From Pagrus major (taxonomy: Eukaryota > Chordata > Actinopteri > Spariformes > Sparidae), in contig NC_133227.1 in the NCBI RefSeq assembly GCF_040436345.1, positions 25,356,671 through 25,420,670 on the forward strand: a DNA stretch of 64,000 nucleotides. The letters are read 5' to 3'. Below the pieces are notes generated by a model, which did not search any database, was not told the origin of the DNA, and saw nothing but the letters and a program-made list of their open reading frames with translations. Below are positions 12,201 through 23,700 of the stretch, piece by piece. The stretch's first letter is position 1. The number at the start of each line of letters is the position of its first letter. The position numbers and the translations under genes were made by a program.

Positions 12201-15200
12201 TGGCAGTCAGCAGAGTGAGCTGGACCTGTAAATCAAAGCACATACTGTCATATATCGAAAAAGTCTCATTCTTGCTATGGGAGGTGGACACAAGTACATA
12301 AATAGCCAAACAGAGCGAGGTGTGTGATGTCCACACTGTTACAGCTGTCCTGTTGGCAGGAACAAACAAGCTGTGTGTTTGTTTTTTGGGGGGGTGAACC
12401 CACCTGGGTGCTTTCATCATGGAAGCCCTCGAGGAAGCTCTCCAGCAGCTCATCGGCGTTGTCGATTCTCTCGGCGTACTCGCCAACAATCCAGATCATG
12501 GCAGCACGAGCATCAGGCTCATCCAGGGAATCCAGATTCTCACACAGTGTGGCAATGATGCTTTCATACCTGAAGAACACCAGTATCTTAGTGGCCAGAA
12601 TGAAACAGTAGCTTAGGGGTTTAAATGTACAATATATAGTAAATACTCCAGGGAAGTTAAAGGTCAGTACCTTGGGTAAAGTGCTGTAAATGTGATTACT
12701 GGTCAAATCGAAAACCCAGTTGATACGTCACATAAAAAAAAATACACCCTCATGTGAATCAGACTCCATTGATAGACGAGTGATCCAGCAGTGAGATACA
12801 CAGTCCTGGATAGACTACATCAATTAAAAAAAGTTTAAATCGAAGGACTGGTTTGTCAATCGTTCTTGTCGAGCAGTTTTTACAGGTTCAGCAGGACACA
12901 TACTTGTTGGGGTACTTGCGGAAGATGTCCCTGATGACCACAATAGCCTCCTGGACCACATAGTTGACCTTGGTCTGGATCAGGTCCAGCAGGGTGCTGA
13001 CACAGCGCTCAGCTGATTGCTAGAGAGGAACAGGACAGAGGCACCATGATACCATTACTTGTGTAAAAACGTCACAGAAACTCAAATTGGAGCATGGTGG
13101 GAGGATAAATATTAATAAACTAAGCTACTAAACAGATGCATTCGAATGCATGCAATTAAGCTGCAATCTATAACATCGAACCAGAGCCAAAAGGTAAAAA
13201 CATTTAAGACTAAGTGCTGTAATTGTTGATGGTCTGCAGTGAAAATGTCAGAAACTGGCCAGGTAATATATATGATGATGAAAGCATTTCTCACCTCCAC
13301 TTTGATGGCACAGCGTCCGATGGCTCGGACAGCCTTGCGCACAAAGTCAACATCCACCTCCGTGGCGTATTCCTTCAGCTCAGCCAGCACCTGAAAGTGA
13401 CCGAAAACAGCAGTGACATTTACTGCGAGTGAACACAATACAACACCACGCACGTATTTAACAGCCTGAAGTTGTGATTCAATTTTATTGATTCTGTTTC
13501 AGTTTGATGCTTTTTTTGAAGACGCATTTAAGCTCAACCTTCAATTAACAATAGACTACATTATTTAAACAATGCAAAGATTAAATATTCACTATACATA
13601 GTGGTACATATAAAGAAGACACCATGCTGAAATCACATATTGGTTCTTCTGAGCCCTGACAGGACAAATACTATCCTGAAATTAACCATATTTCATTACC
13701 TCTTTCATTATGTATAAATGTTAAATACACCATCTAAACCATATTTGTTAAAGAAAGCAAAGCCTCATCCTTTTTCTCTTAACAATGCTCTCACGTGGTT
13801 GTGTTTTAAATTAGGTACCTGGGCAATGTTGGCCTGAGATGCCAACCGGATCATGATGTCCAGTTTCTCCAGTTTCACATAGATTGGGTCGTTGTACTTA
13901 ACAAAGAAGACTTTGATCTCCTGCTTGAGGATCTCAGGCCTGCACACAACACAAGACAACACAACACATTAGACTGTGGGAAGACTCACAGAGGAACTTA
14001 AGTGTGATTTTATTCAAGAGGGAGAAGACATAATTATGTTACTGACATATGTGAAAATGGTTTTCCATATTTGTTTTGAATTTATTGCAAATCTTAATTT
14101 TAAAAAATTAAGGTATCGCCAAAGGGAGTACATCATGAGTAGTAGCAATATAAACTTCACTGCAGGGAAAAATACGACCGAGCCTCTGCCGTTTCTGATC
14201 ACACACCTTTTCTGGACAATGAGGTTGATGTTCCTCAGAGCCACGTACTGGACCTCCGGCTCTCCAGAAAGTAAGGTGACCAGTGGTGGGGATAACTTCT
14301 TCAGCAAGGTGTTGTAGTAGTCGGAGTCCTTAGGCAACAGCTCCAAGAACTTCATCAGCACCTTGACAGCTGACAGCACCACGGCTGAGTTGGCGTGAGA
14401 CAGTCGGGGAGTGACGCGCTCGCAGATGCTTTGGAATTGAAGGAGGGAAAGGTGAGAGTCAGAGGGGAACATAACACGAATTACACAAGGAGGGTCACTA
14501 ATTTAAAAAAGGAGAGTGGTTTAGTGTTTGTGTTGAGATTATGTCTGTGTGTACACAGTTTTAGATTTCATCATTCTTCTTTAGCATCACAGAATAACTA
14601 GTTAACTTATAAAAGTTAGGGTTGAAGTGATAAGACGCTGACAATGAACTCCAAAGGTCCTGGATTCAAGTCTGGCTGGGTACTTTTGTTGCATTTCTCT
14701 CTCCATCATTTCCTGCCATCTCTGTACTGAAGATATCTAACAAAATCAGATAAGTAAAAAATAAACTAAAAAATAAATAAAGATTGTTGATGAGTATTTT
14801 TATACCAAAAGAGTAAATACAATTAAATTGTCTTCAATCATCAATAGTCGATATTACGGTGTTCGACACAAGCCTACACGTCTTACTTCAGAGTGATTGC
14901 TACCTTTGGGCCTCGCGCTCATCTTTGGGGTTGTAGTTGGACAAGCAGTCGAGGATGAAGATCTGTCCCCACTCCGTGCACTCGTTGAGGGCCGTCAGCA
15001 GCTTGTTGATGTTCTGGGGATTGAGGTCCAGCAGGTTGCTGTTGGGGTGAGACTCGCTGATCTCAGACAGGGCAGCAACAGCATTGGCCACAACCTAAAG
15101 GAAGGACGTGTTCTGTGGTGAGAAGTTTGCGGGAGAACTCTGTAGCTATAGTTTGGATTTCATCAGCAACTTCACTGTAAATCAACACATGTTTGAGGGA

Positions 15201-17193
15201 TGCAAATAGCAGTGTCCATCACTATATTGTTGTCAAAATATTGTTTTTCTTCAACACACATCAATTCTGAATATTTCAAACAGCGTCATACAGCTGGGCT
15301 TTCTCACTCTCTTCTTCCTGAAAGTAAGTTGACACACACACTGCTGCAGCGCTCACATAGCCCTGTCTTCTCGTCACTAGTCTCATTTGCTCTGTTTTTA
15401 TAATGGTGTTATAGCTCATTACAGCTGCCAAGTGCACAGCTCTGCGACAAAGAAAACTGTCAGAGTGCTGTTTGGAAGTAATTTGCATTTAAGGCAAAAT
15501 AACAAAGAAAGGCAAAGCAAACAAGCATGCAAATCTGCAAGCGATGCCACAGACCAGCACCAATGAAACGTGCTAAAACAACAAGTTTAGCAAAACACCT
15601 GAAGGACCAACACTGTCTGTATTAAAGTGAGCAATTCCGGTATCATGACAACACTGCATCACTTTAATCTCTAACACAATAAACGCAGCTATAAAGAAGT
15701 CAAGTGGGCAGAATTGGTATTATTTTTTTTATCACTGATAAAGTGGGTCACACTACATTATTTCTTCTTTGTTGTGGGAATGAATTCCTAACCTAGGAAA
15801 ATGGCTCAGCTGGAGAATAACTGACACCCACCATGGGATTTGAATCAGCAATGAGATCTCTCAGGGAGTCCAGGAAGCCCTGGTCCTCCACCATCTGGGC
15901 GTTGATGTCATGCAGTTTAGCCACACAAACGGCCGCAGTCTTCCTCACATACGGGTCCTCGTCCTTTAGACACTTCCTCAGTGGCTCACACAGGTACTCT
16001 GTGATCTTGTCCACCCGGATGCAGCCCATGGTGCGGACGGCCAGAGCACGGATCAGAGGGTTTGGGTCCTCACAGTCCTGGAGGGAAAGAAAATCAACAA
16101 AATGATTACTTAACTTTGCGCTCTGATGAGAATTAAAGATAAGATGAGCAATTATCCATACTCCACCAGCTAAATTTGAAAATCCATCTTTATGATATCC
16201 AAAAGCTAAGCAGAAATACTGTCCAGAATAAATCAATCTGAAAAGGCTGCTTTCTCATCTGAGTGTGAAATTAACAGCTTTTTTTTAGAGATGTAGTCTC
16301 AGTGTCGGGATACCCTGGCAGTATTATAACCCAGTTGATAAGTTCATTTAGAGCCTTGCCTTGACAAAGCTGTTGACGGCCATGATGGCCATGTCAGGCT
16401 GGCTCTTGGCGTAGTTCATTAAGTAGAGGTAGACCAACTTCTTCAGCTCCAGGTTGTCGGTCTGCATGCAGTTCACCACATCTGGGAATAAAGAACTGAA
16501 AGAAAGGAAGAACGACTTAGTCAGAGTTTTCATCACAAGGCTTTAAGGCTGTTTCTTGGTGGTGAAAAGCTCATACTTCTGACAAGGAGCCCTCGTTTTT
16601 TGTAACTTTCGGAACAGTTTCCTGATCTGATGCTTGATTTCTGAGCCGCTTGGCCAGATGTGAAAAGGTGTGACAATGGGCAGAGCTCCAAGTGCTCCAC
16701 GAACAGTTTTATCCACATTCCTCGCATTCCTATTTCCACCACTGACTGTGTTCACTTCTGTTTTCACTTTTGAGAACCTTGTGATGCTTTGGCACAATGT
16801 TCTTGCTCGCGTTCCCACTGCATTGATAGTTTAGCTTGACCAATCACCAAACACACCACAGTTGGTTCATTTATAGAACCGGTTCATGTAAGAGTTTAAC
16901 ATTTCTAGTGTACCTGACGTCCTTGCCGACAGTCATGGCAGCAATGACTTTCTTCACCGCCTCTTTTCTCTTTTCCTTCTTCTCATTGTTCAGCTCTGCC
17001 TTCAGTTCAAAGATCTCCCCTGGAAGATGAATCATAGTATCGAAATGGAAGTAAGATGATTTTTCAAACCTTTAAGCTAACTGAAGTGCACATTAAAGGA
17101 AGCTGAATGTTTGAAGTTAATAGACTTCCTCACTAGACAGATTCTTGGATACTCACCTTTTTTGTTTGTCGTGAAATATTTGGAGTCCGTCAT
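4327..17193 (-). CDS. ap2b1: AP-2 complex subunit beta (beta2-adaptin)
   Basis: Large beta subunit of the AP-2 adaptor, which links clathrin and cargo at the plasma membrane during endocytosis. Coding exons in transcript order: 17157-17193, 16914-17019, 16360-16495, 15832-16077, 14904-15094, 14207-14428, 13819-13939, 13295-13390, 12904-13019, 12404-12569, 12127-12225, 11645-11904, 10732-10924, 9404-9445, 8271-8423, 7999-8144, 7699-7828, 7349-7433, 7045-7131, 5958-6112, 4327-4401. They sum to 2,862 nt, 953 aa plus TGA (human: 951). It starts [13 protein letters not shown]. The adaptin trunk covers about residues 1-590, then a hinge with clathrin box LLNLD at 631-635, then the ear domain to ...YDSVLKN. 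SLFPDVV and NSFVK favour AP2B1 over AP1B1. The intron after exon 3 has a GC donor. The start lies in the second exon; a noncoding first exon ends at 19474. Confidence 0.97.
4935..5245 (-). mobile_element. hAT-type MITE fragment
   Basis: Contains atcgatt words and a stretch (gggttttgggctggacaaga, then ctgacattttatagaccaaa) typical of the common teleost MITE that starts TAGGGCTGCAAC. Here it is in reverse orientation and decayed. It lies in the last ap2b1 intron. Confidence 0.55.
5395..5754. mobile_element. Non-autonomous DNA element with TAAAGGGGCT ends
   Basis: Imperfect terminal inverted repeats: TAAAGGGGCTATATGTAACA at the left and AGAGCCCCTTTAAA at the right, about 360 bp apart with no coding potential. 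The class is common in teleost introns. It sits in the last ap2b1 intron. Confidence 0.6.
6175..6245. repeat. (CA)n microsatellite
   Basis: About 35 uninterrupted CA units, lying about 60 bp upstream of the ap2b1 exon 5958-6112 on the transcript side. Confidence 0.98.
9404..9445 (-). other. ap2b1: ap2b1 42-nt hinge cassette exon
   Basis: An in-frame exon too short for ORF searches, flanked by a good acceptor (CTGTAG) and donor (GTAAGTC) on the minus strand. It encodes 14 residues, [14 protein letters not shown], inserted after Leu663 of the hinge. Human AP2B1 has an equivalent optional 14-residue segment (LGSDLGGGIGGSPA) that separates its long and short isoforms, so alternative use here is likely. 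Without it the protein would be 939 aa. Confidence 0.88.
14612..14785 (+). mobile_element. tRNA-derived SINE
   Basis: The left part has a pol III A-box-like stretch (gaagtgataagacgctg) and a B box (GGATTCAAGTC). It is followed by the fish SINE body (gcatttctctctccatcatt, tcctgcc) and an AT-rich tail of TAAA-like units. It lies in the ap2b1 intron between exons 14207-14428 and 14904-15094. Confidence 0.7.
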
Positions 17194-17212
17194 GGTTGTG
17201 GTCCTTTAAGTC

Positions 17213-18859
17213 TGCAGAGGAGAAATACACTTCATTTTGTCATCAGGAAAACATGCATTCATTATCCCCTCCAACCATTCCTGATTACCATGATTTTCAC
17301 ATACAGAGTTCACTTCTTAATTAATATTGTCAAGTGTCTATTTTAGTTTACCTGTGCTGTCACCAACATTATCTACATACTTATGGGTATCTCCCTTTTT
17401 TTGTAATTAATCTTTAGATCTCAAGATTACAGACTCCTTCTCTGAAAACTGAAAATACCATACGCCACCCTGATGTTTCCAATTGATGTTTCAGCTTCTT
17501 GTTCCATGCTAAATGTGAGGGAAATACAATATATGGACCTATATTTATGTGGATGCCCACTTTAGTTACTGAGTTCATCGCCACTGACAAACATCTGCTG
17601 GAGAATGATATGAAATACTGATTAAAGAATAAAATAGTTATTAAAAGGCGAGTCAACACTTATTTCTTCTGCAAAATAGAATTTATATACGATAGATATA
17701 AATAATGGTGGAGCAACCACAGTGCACAGTGTCTGTTGGAGTTGTTTTAAGCACACTACTGCTTGACTGTGGAGCCGTCTCATTATGTCTAAAGGGCTGA
17801 ATCAGCCTTCACTGTATGGCAGTTTCATGGACCAATATGTGCTTGGCAGATGCCAGGAGAGTCCATATCTATAAAACATAATCCATAATCATTTGACATT
17901 TACAGAAAGCAACACAATTTCAGCTCCGCACTGAGTCCACTCCATAGTTTGACTCCCAAAACTGGAACACATGTATTTTATATTGGTTCTCACTATGCAT
18001 GTTTCACCCTCTCAAATTATAATTTCTTATTAATTTAAAAAGAAAATTTCAATACACACAGGAAGGCTCGAAAAAGTATTTAAAATGTTTTTAAATTCAC
18101 AATGTGTAGTCATTTTAAGGTGCAGGACCTTATGAAAAAAATGACTGGTAGATTCACGATAAGCAGCTTTATATGTTAAATTATAAAAGCTCTTTCATAA
18201 AGCTGAATTATAGGATCCATATTTGTTTTGTATGAATTAGCCCAGATTTCAGCACACAACAATATTTTAGACAAAACTGTGCTTCCAACTTTTTGGCAAC
18301 AGTTTGGGAAAAGCCCTTTCCTGTTTAAACATGAACAATGTCCTGTGCACTAAACAAGATCCACAAAGAAAAATGGTTTTCTCAGTTTGTTGTGGGAGAA
18401 GCTGACCTCTAATTGTGACTGAAGGGGGGGCAATTTAATCTATAGCAGCAGCTTCCACAATATTGTGGAAGACTTCCTGTAGTAGCAGCATGTAAATGAC
18501 CGATCATACATGGGTGAGATGTTCAGGTACATGCGTCTGACCATGTAGTTTTGAGTCAACATCAGGTTGGTTACATTTGCCCATTCGTCCTCATGATCAG
18601 ACAACCCAACATAAACTGACAGTGAGGTGAGTCAGTGAGTGAAGACAGAAAATTCAAATACACAGTTGGGATGCATGTTTTCCTGAACTACAGCATCTCT
18701 AAGGACGTGCTACTCGTTCCTGTAGATCAAACAGGGCGCTGGTTTTGTTACCGTTTGTAGGATGCTACACAGACATGCCCAGTGTTGAATACTAAAACAG
18801 CCTCTCACACAGTTGGTTTGCAGCCCATTTTTGGTTTATGTTTCACGTTTGTTGTAGGT
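17213..18859 (-). other. ap2b1: ap2b1 first intron, no recognised feature
   Basis: The bulk of the large intron between the noncoding first exon and the ATG exon. AT-rich. I see no exon, RNA gene or clear transposon in it. Confidence 0.5.
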
Positions 18860-19560
18860 GCTAGCCAGCTTTCGTTAAAGCTACACAATTCAGCTTGAGA
18901 TAAACATAAAGTACCTCTCGTTAACGCAATTTAGCTAGCTAGCTTGCATCTTTCACAGTACACACAGCTGACCTTATCTTGACGTAGCTGAGCAAGCTAA
19001 CAATCTAACGTTGTGGCTATGTGTTAATCTCATCTACTTACTTGTTAACTTAAGCCTAAATAAATCCTGATATATCAGATAGTGTGCTGGGTGTGATGTC
19101 AGGCTAGCTACACTTAACATTAACACTTTGCTAACGTTAGCCTGCTGCATGCTAACGCTAAAAGCAGCAGTATAATGACTGGCGCTAACGCTACGCTAGC
19201 TTGCTAATTAGGACAAACTACCATACTGAAACACCTATTAGATGTCCAGCATCAGCAGGCTTTTCCAGTCGGGGTTTGATTGACAACGTTATGGCATTAA
19301 ATCAGACCTCAAAACAGAAAAGTGATCGGCGGCCCAGTTTTCACTGCTGCTGACAGGAGCTATGTTAGCGTTAACGTACGCGATGAGCTGCCCAGCTGAC
19401 TGGTCGACACGAAATCACAAAAAAAATAGCAATAACGTTTTAGTAATGATGGACTGCAAAATACAACAGATACCTGGTGGCGTGTATGACAGCGGGAAAT
19501 TGTTATGTTGGGCTCAAGACGCAGGTTGGTCCCTTGCCTAGTTGGAGGAAGATGGAGACT
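18860..19560 (-). promoter_or_regulatory. ap2b1: ap2b1 promoter and noncoding first exon
   Basis: The coding exon at 17157-17193 is preceded by an acceptor at 17213, so the 5' UTR starts upstream. A matching donor (CACCAG, gtatctg on the minus strand) at 19474 marks a noncoding first exon of unknown 5' end, probably near 19500-19560. The region is CpG-richer than its surroundings and crowded with GCTAAC/GTTAGC/GCTAGC words from about 18,865 to 19,390. No TATA box is evident. Confidence 0.55.
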
Positions 19561-20331
19561 ATGGATCGAGATGGGACGTTCACAGTCATCGGAAACCGGA
19601 CAACTTCCCTCTTGAGTCAAGACTCTTAGGAAAAATTGCACGCCGGGGTGTTTTGTGCCATGGAGAAATTCTGAAGAAGCGATACTTTATTGAGGGGCTA
19701 TACTTCGAGTTCATATGGTTTTGAACTGCCGATAATGAAGAAGGCACTGTACTGTATCATGCGATCATGCAAGAGCCGGACACACCAAGGTCACCAGAGG
19801 CGTTGACAACGCGCATTATCATCTACATGTCGATGATCCACTGTCGTGAGGTTCAGAAGTAAAATAAATCAGTGCAATCGCTGTGTCTAAAAACTGAATT
19901 TAACATTTAAAACCACCGGATCACAGGCGTGACGGCTTACTGTCCCACATTTTCCCCATACAAGTGAACGTAACACGAGAGGAGAGCCTTGGCCGGGATC
20001 CCGGTGATGTCCTGACAGTCACAGTGGAGGCTGCAGGACACATGTTTTTGGTGATGATTGGTCTTGTCATGACCCTACATTCAGCTTTTTTTCTTTTGCA
20101 GTGGTGGAAGAAGTACTCAGACTGCTTGCTGAAGTAAACGTATTAATAATACAGCGTCATGCTTTGCAGTTTGAGTTGTAACTACATGGAGAGGACTGAG
20201 AAACTATTATTATTATCCTGCCTTCAGCTGCAATTACAGAAAATATAGTGTAAAGTTTGTGTTGGATAACACAGATGGATGAAATGGCTATAATCTCAAG
20301 GAACAGAATGCACAAAAATAGTGTTTATACT
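19561..20331. other. Intergenic gap between ap2b1 and mks1
   Basis: Separates the ap2b1 first exon from the mks1 3' end; both genes are on the minus strand. From 20098 to about 20180 it carries a fragment of the teleost repeat that begins CAGTGGTGGAAGAAGTACTCAG. Nothing else recognised. Confidence 0.6.
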
Positions 20332-20731
20332 TTATATAAAACATTTATTATACACCAAAAATGATTCTGTTTGAAATAACCCATAGAAAATATACAATCC
20401 AAATCTAAAAAAGTATTTTACTTTCTGTTACAACAGTTTCCAAAAGCCTCACTGTATATAACTCTGAAAATTACACTATTTACTCAAATCTGAAACAAAC
20501 AGTGACTGTACATAAAATACATTAGGTGGTGATACGACTGCCGACATGTCTTTATAAAGAATAAACAGTAATCGGAAACTGTTTTCTTCTTTGTCGCTTG
20601 TCACAGTACATAATATGTAAAGCAATATTTTAAACGGCAACTCATCCTTTCTAGTAATGTTGCTTCAATTCTTATCAGCAAAATAGTATGTGTAAGTCAT
20701 CTGGCTTCAGTCCCTTCGCTGTTTTTCACAC
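20332..20731 (-). other. mks1: mks1 3' untranslated region (inferred)
   Basis: Downstream of the mks1 stop. A minus-strand AATAAA near 20343-20348 is the likely poly(A) signal. No coding sequence. Confidence 0.5.
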
Positions 20732-23700
20732 CTACGCAGAGGATTCGATCTGGAGTTGAGAGGTGGCATTGATGAGATCTCTGGGAAGAGCTTCTCGGGC
20801 CTCTTGCATCTTTCTTCTGGCCCTCTGGAAGGCCTCTGCCAGAGAGAATAAATATGAATAAACAACAGTTTGCCGAACCTCCTTTCTTATAAACCATAGA
20901 CCCGTGGCTACAACCCAGCAATCCTAATACAAATGGTTCAACACTCAGAGATCCACATCCTAAATATTTTTTGGCTTAAGCACTGAAACAAACCTGTAAA
21001 CTTAAGAGCTGATCTCCCACACAGCTGAACTTTAAACCTCCAGATCCTAAGCTACAGAACAGACACAATAACTGATTTTGACAGTGTCTTTACCAAGGAT
21101 GGTGCAAACAGCTCCTTGCTGACTAAATCCTCCCAGCTGGTCAAAGACTTTCTGCCTCCTCTTCTTCAGCATGGTGGCATCAACAAAGGCCCTGAAACAT
21201 AAATAGTGGCAAGACAGAGTTGACCAATCAGATTACTTGGTCAGAACTACATGTTGTATAATATGTTCTACAAAACAGCTCGCAAAATGAGCTAGACTAT
21301 GGACAGAGCCTAAATTTTACTCCTGATCTTCAAGTTTATGGGTTGAGTCCACTTAGTGCTTACCTGGCTTGCTGGATGCAGTGCAAATTAAAGGTGACAC
21401 TTCCTGTGGTTTCAGTGCAAAAGCCAAAGCGACTCAGCCTCTCCCCCTACAGCCATATATGGAAGTATCAGTATCATCATTGACATAGCATGAACATGGA
21501 CATGGACATGGACAATGCAGGTTCCAAAATATTAACAAAATCTAGTGTAACAAATGCATCGGGTGGGAAATCTGTACCAAAACACACCGATATGTCTTTG
21601 TGACAAAAACTAAACGTGACCAGAATTGCGTTTATTTACAAGGAAACTCCACAAAGTAACTTCAATATCTGAGGAGAGATGCTATGATTAGAATTTTTAC
21701 AAAGAAATTGTAAAAAGCACAATTCAGTTAACAACAATGCTAACTGGAATAGAATAAATGTGATTTTTAGGCATCAACAGCATCATTTACATGAGTGAAG
21801 CTGTGCACAGTATTGATACAGTACTCAAATATGATCATAATTTGTGTTTATTCATATTTTATTTTAAAAAAAAAAGTTGTTTTAGTAAAACTATTCAGTG
21901 TGTGTCAACATAAAATCCAGGTGAAAAAAGGCAAAAAAAGAGAAAACATTGAGCTTCAGTTGTCCACGTCCCCTCTTTATCTCCACAGAGGTTTGAGCCT
22001 ACCTTGAAGGTCCCTGGTATTCTGACATAGCTGTGGTCTTCAAGCTCTGGAGAACCTCCAATGAAGAAGCGCCTCAGAGCAGAGACTGTGCCCGTCTGAA
22101 GGGGTCTCCATGTATGGCATGTTACTGTATGTTTACCTGACACACACAAGATATGAAATGTGGGTAATTTAGACCAAGGACTGGACGAAAAATCCATTAA
22201 ATGCACGTTTGTTAGAGCTGAAAAAGTTCAATAGTACAAGTATTTGATAATTTGAATCAATCAGTCACTTTTCAAGTAAAATTGTACAACATTTGTTGTT
22301 GTGAGCATCTAAACCGTCAGAGAAGTGCTGCTTTCTGTTGTCATTTTCACTCTGTTCTGACATTTTCTGGAATTTGTTTTTGCAAATATAATCAGATTAA
22401 TGAGTAATGAAAATAACTGTTCGTTGAAGCGCCAATCCAATCCAACAATTTTGCAGTGTACACAGCATACCAGGAATGGCAGGAAAAAGCAGATAGCCAT
22501 ATCCTTCAGTTCGATAGCGCTGCCATGAGTCCAGAGAAAGAACCTTGAAGTAGAGCACAGGCCACTGGGGAACTGACTCTGAAATAAGGAGAAAACTCAC
22601 CGTTCAGTCTTATCTTTTAAATACATCACTGAAATAAACAAAATCACTAACATTTACCTAATGCAGGAAACAAAGTCTTTAAACACAATATTCGATGGCC
22701 GATACTAACCCTCGCTCTCTTTTTCACACATGTAGAAAGCCTCAAAGCTGAAGGGGTAACTGAAGAAAGCTACGTCTTCCTGTTGGCAGAGAGAATGTTG
22801 AGAGTTTAATAAATCTCAGAAGGCATGCTCTGAGGCTGTTCACCACTTAATCTTACAGTATACACACCTTCCCTAATGTTTTGGTCCGACAGGTCTGTGT
22901 AACCCCCGAGAGAGACTGAAATGGCAAGCTGGACCAGTCTTAAAACAAACAAGAATAATACAAGTTGAACTGTCGAATTTAATGTAGTTTAACTGATTTA
23001 AAATAATTATCTCAACATGTATCACAATGAAAATGGCGTCATACACAGTACTGTACGTGACTTACTGTTGGGCAGTTCCATGAAGAAGTGGATGTATAAG
23101 TTATCAAATTCAAAGCCTTTGGCCGAGACTGGGTAAAGAGAAGTAAAAGCAGATTGAATGATTGGCATTTTAGAAATATATACAGTCGTTATGACTGCAG
23201 ATTTCCTACTCACCTATCTCGCCATTCATCAGGTAACGCAGAACCCCTGCAGGAGGCTAAGGGAGAGACATATAGTAAGTTCAAAAGCCTTTGCCAAATA
23301 GAGCAAAAATAAAAACAATGTGAGCTAATTTAACATTTAGTTTTTTGTCCAGTAATGTTTGATCAATCATCAGTCATTTTCCCAGCATAAATATCAAATG
23401 TGCTGATTCCAGCTTCTGAAATGTGAGGATTTGCTGCTTTTTTTGTTCTATACGACAGTAAACTTAACATTTTTGACTGTTGACTGGACTAAACAAATCA
23501 TTTTGTAAGCTTGGCCTCTGTGAAAATATAATGGGCTCTGATCGCTGTTTCCAGATAAAGTTCAGCTCCAATTGTAATTCATTAAATGACTTACCATTTC
23601 AAAGTCCTGTCCGACAAGGCTATTGAGGTATTCCTTGTGTCGTACATACAACTGGAAACAGAGAGAAAAAAAAGTCAGTAGTATGAACATGAACATTACA

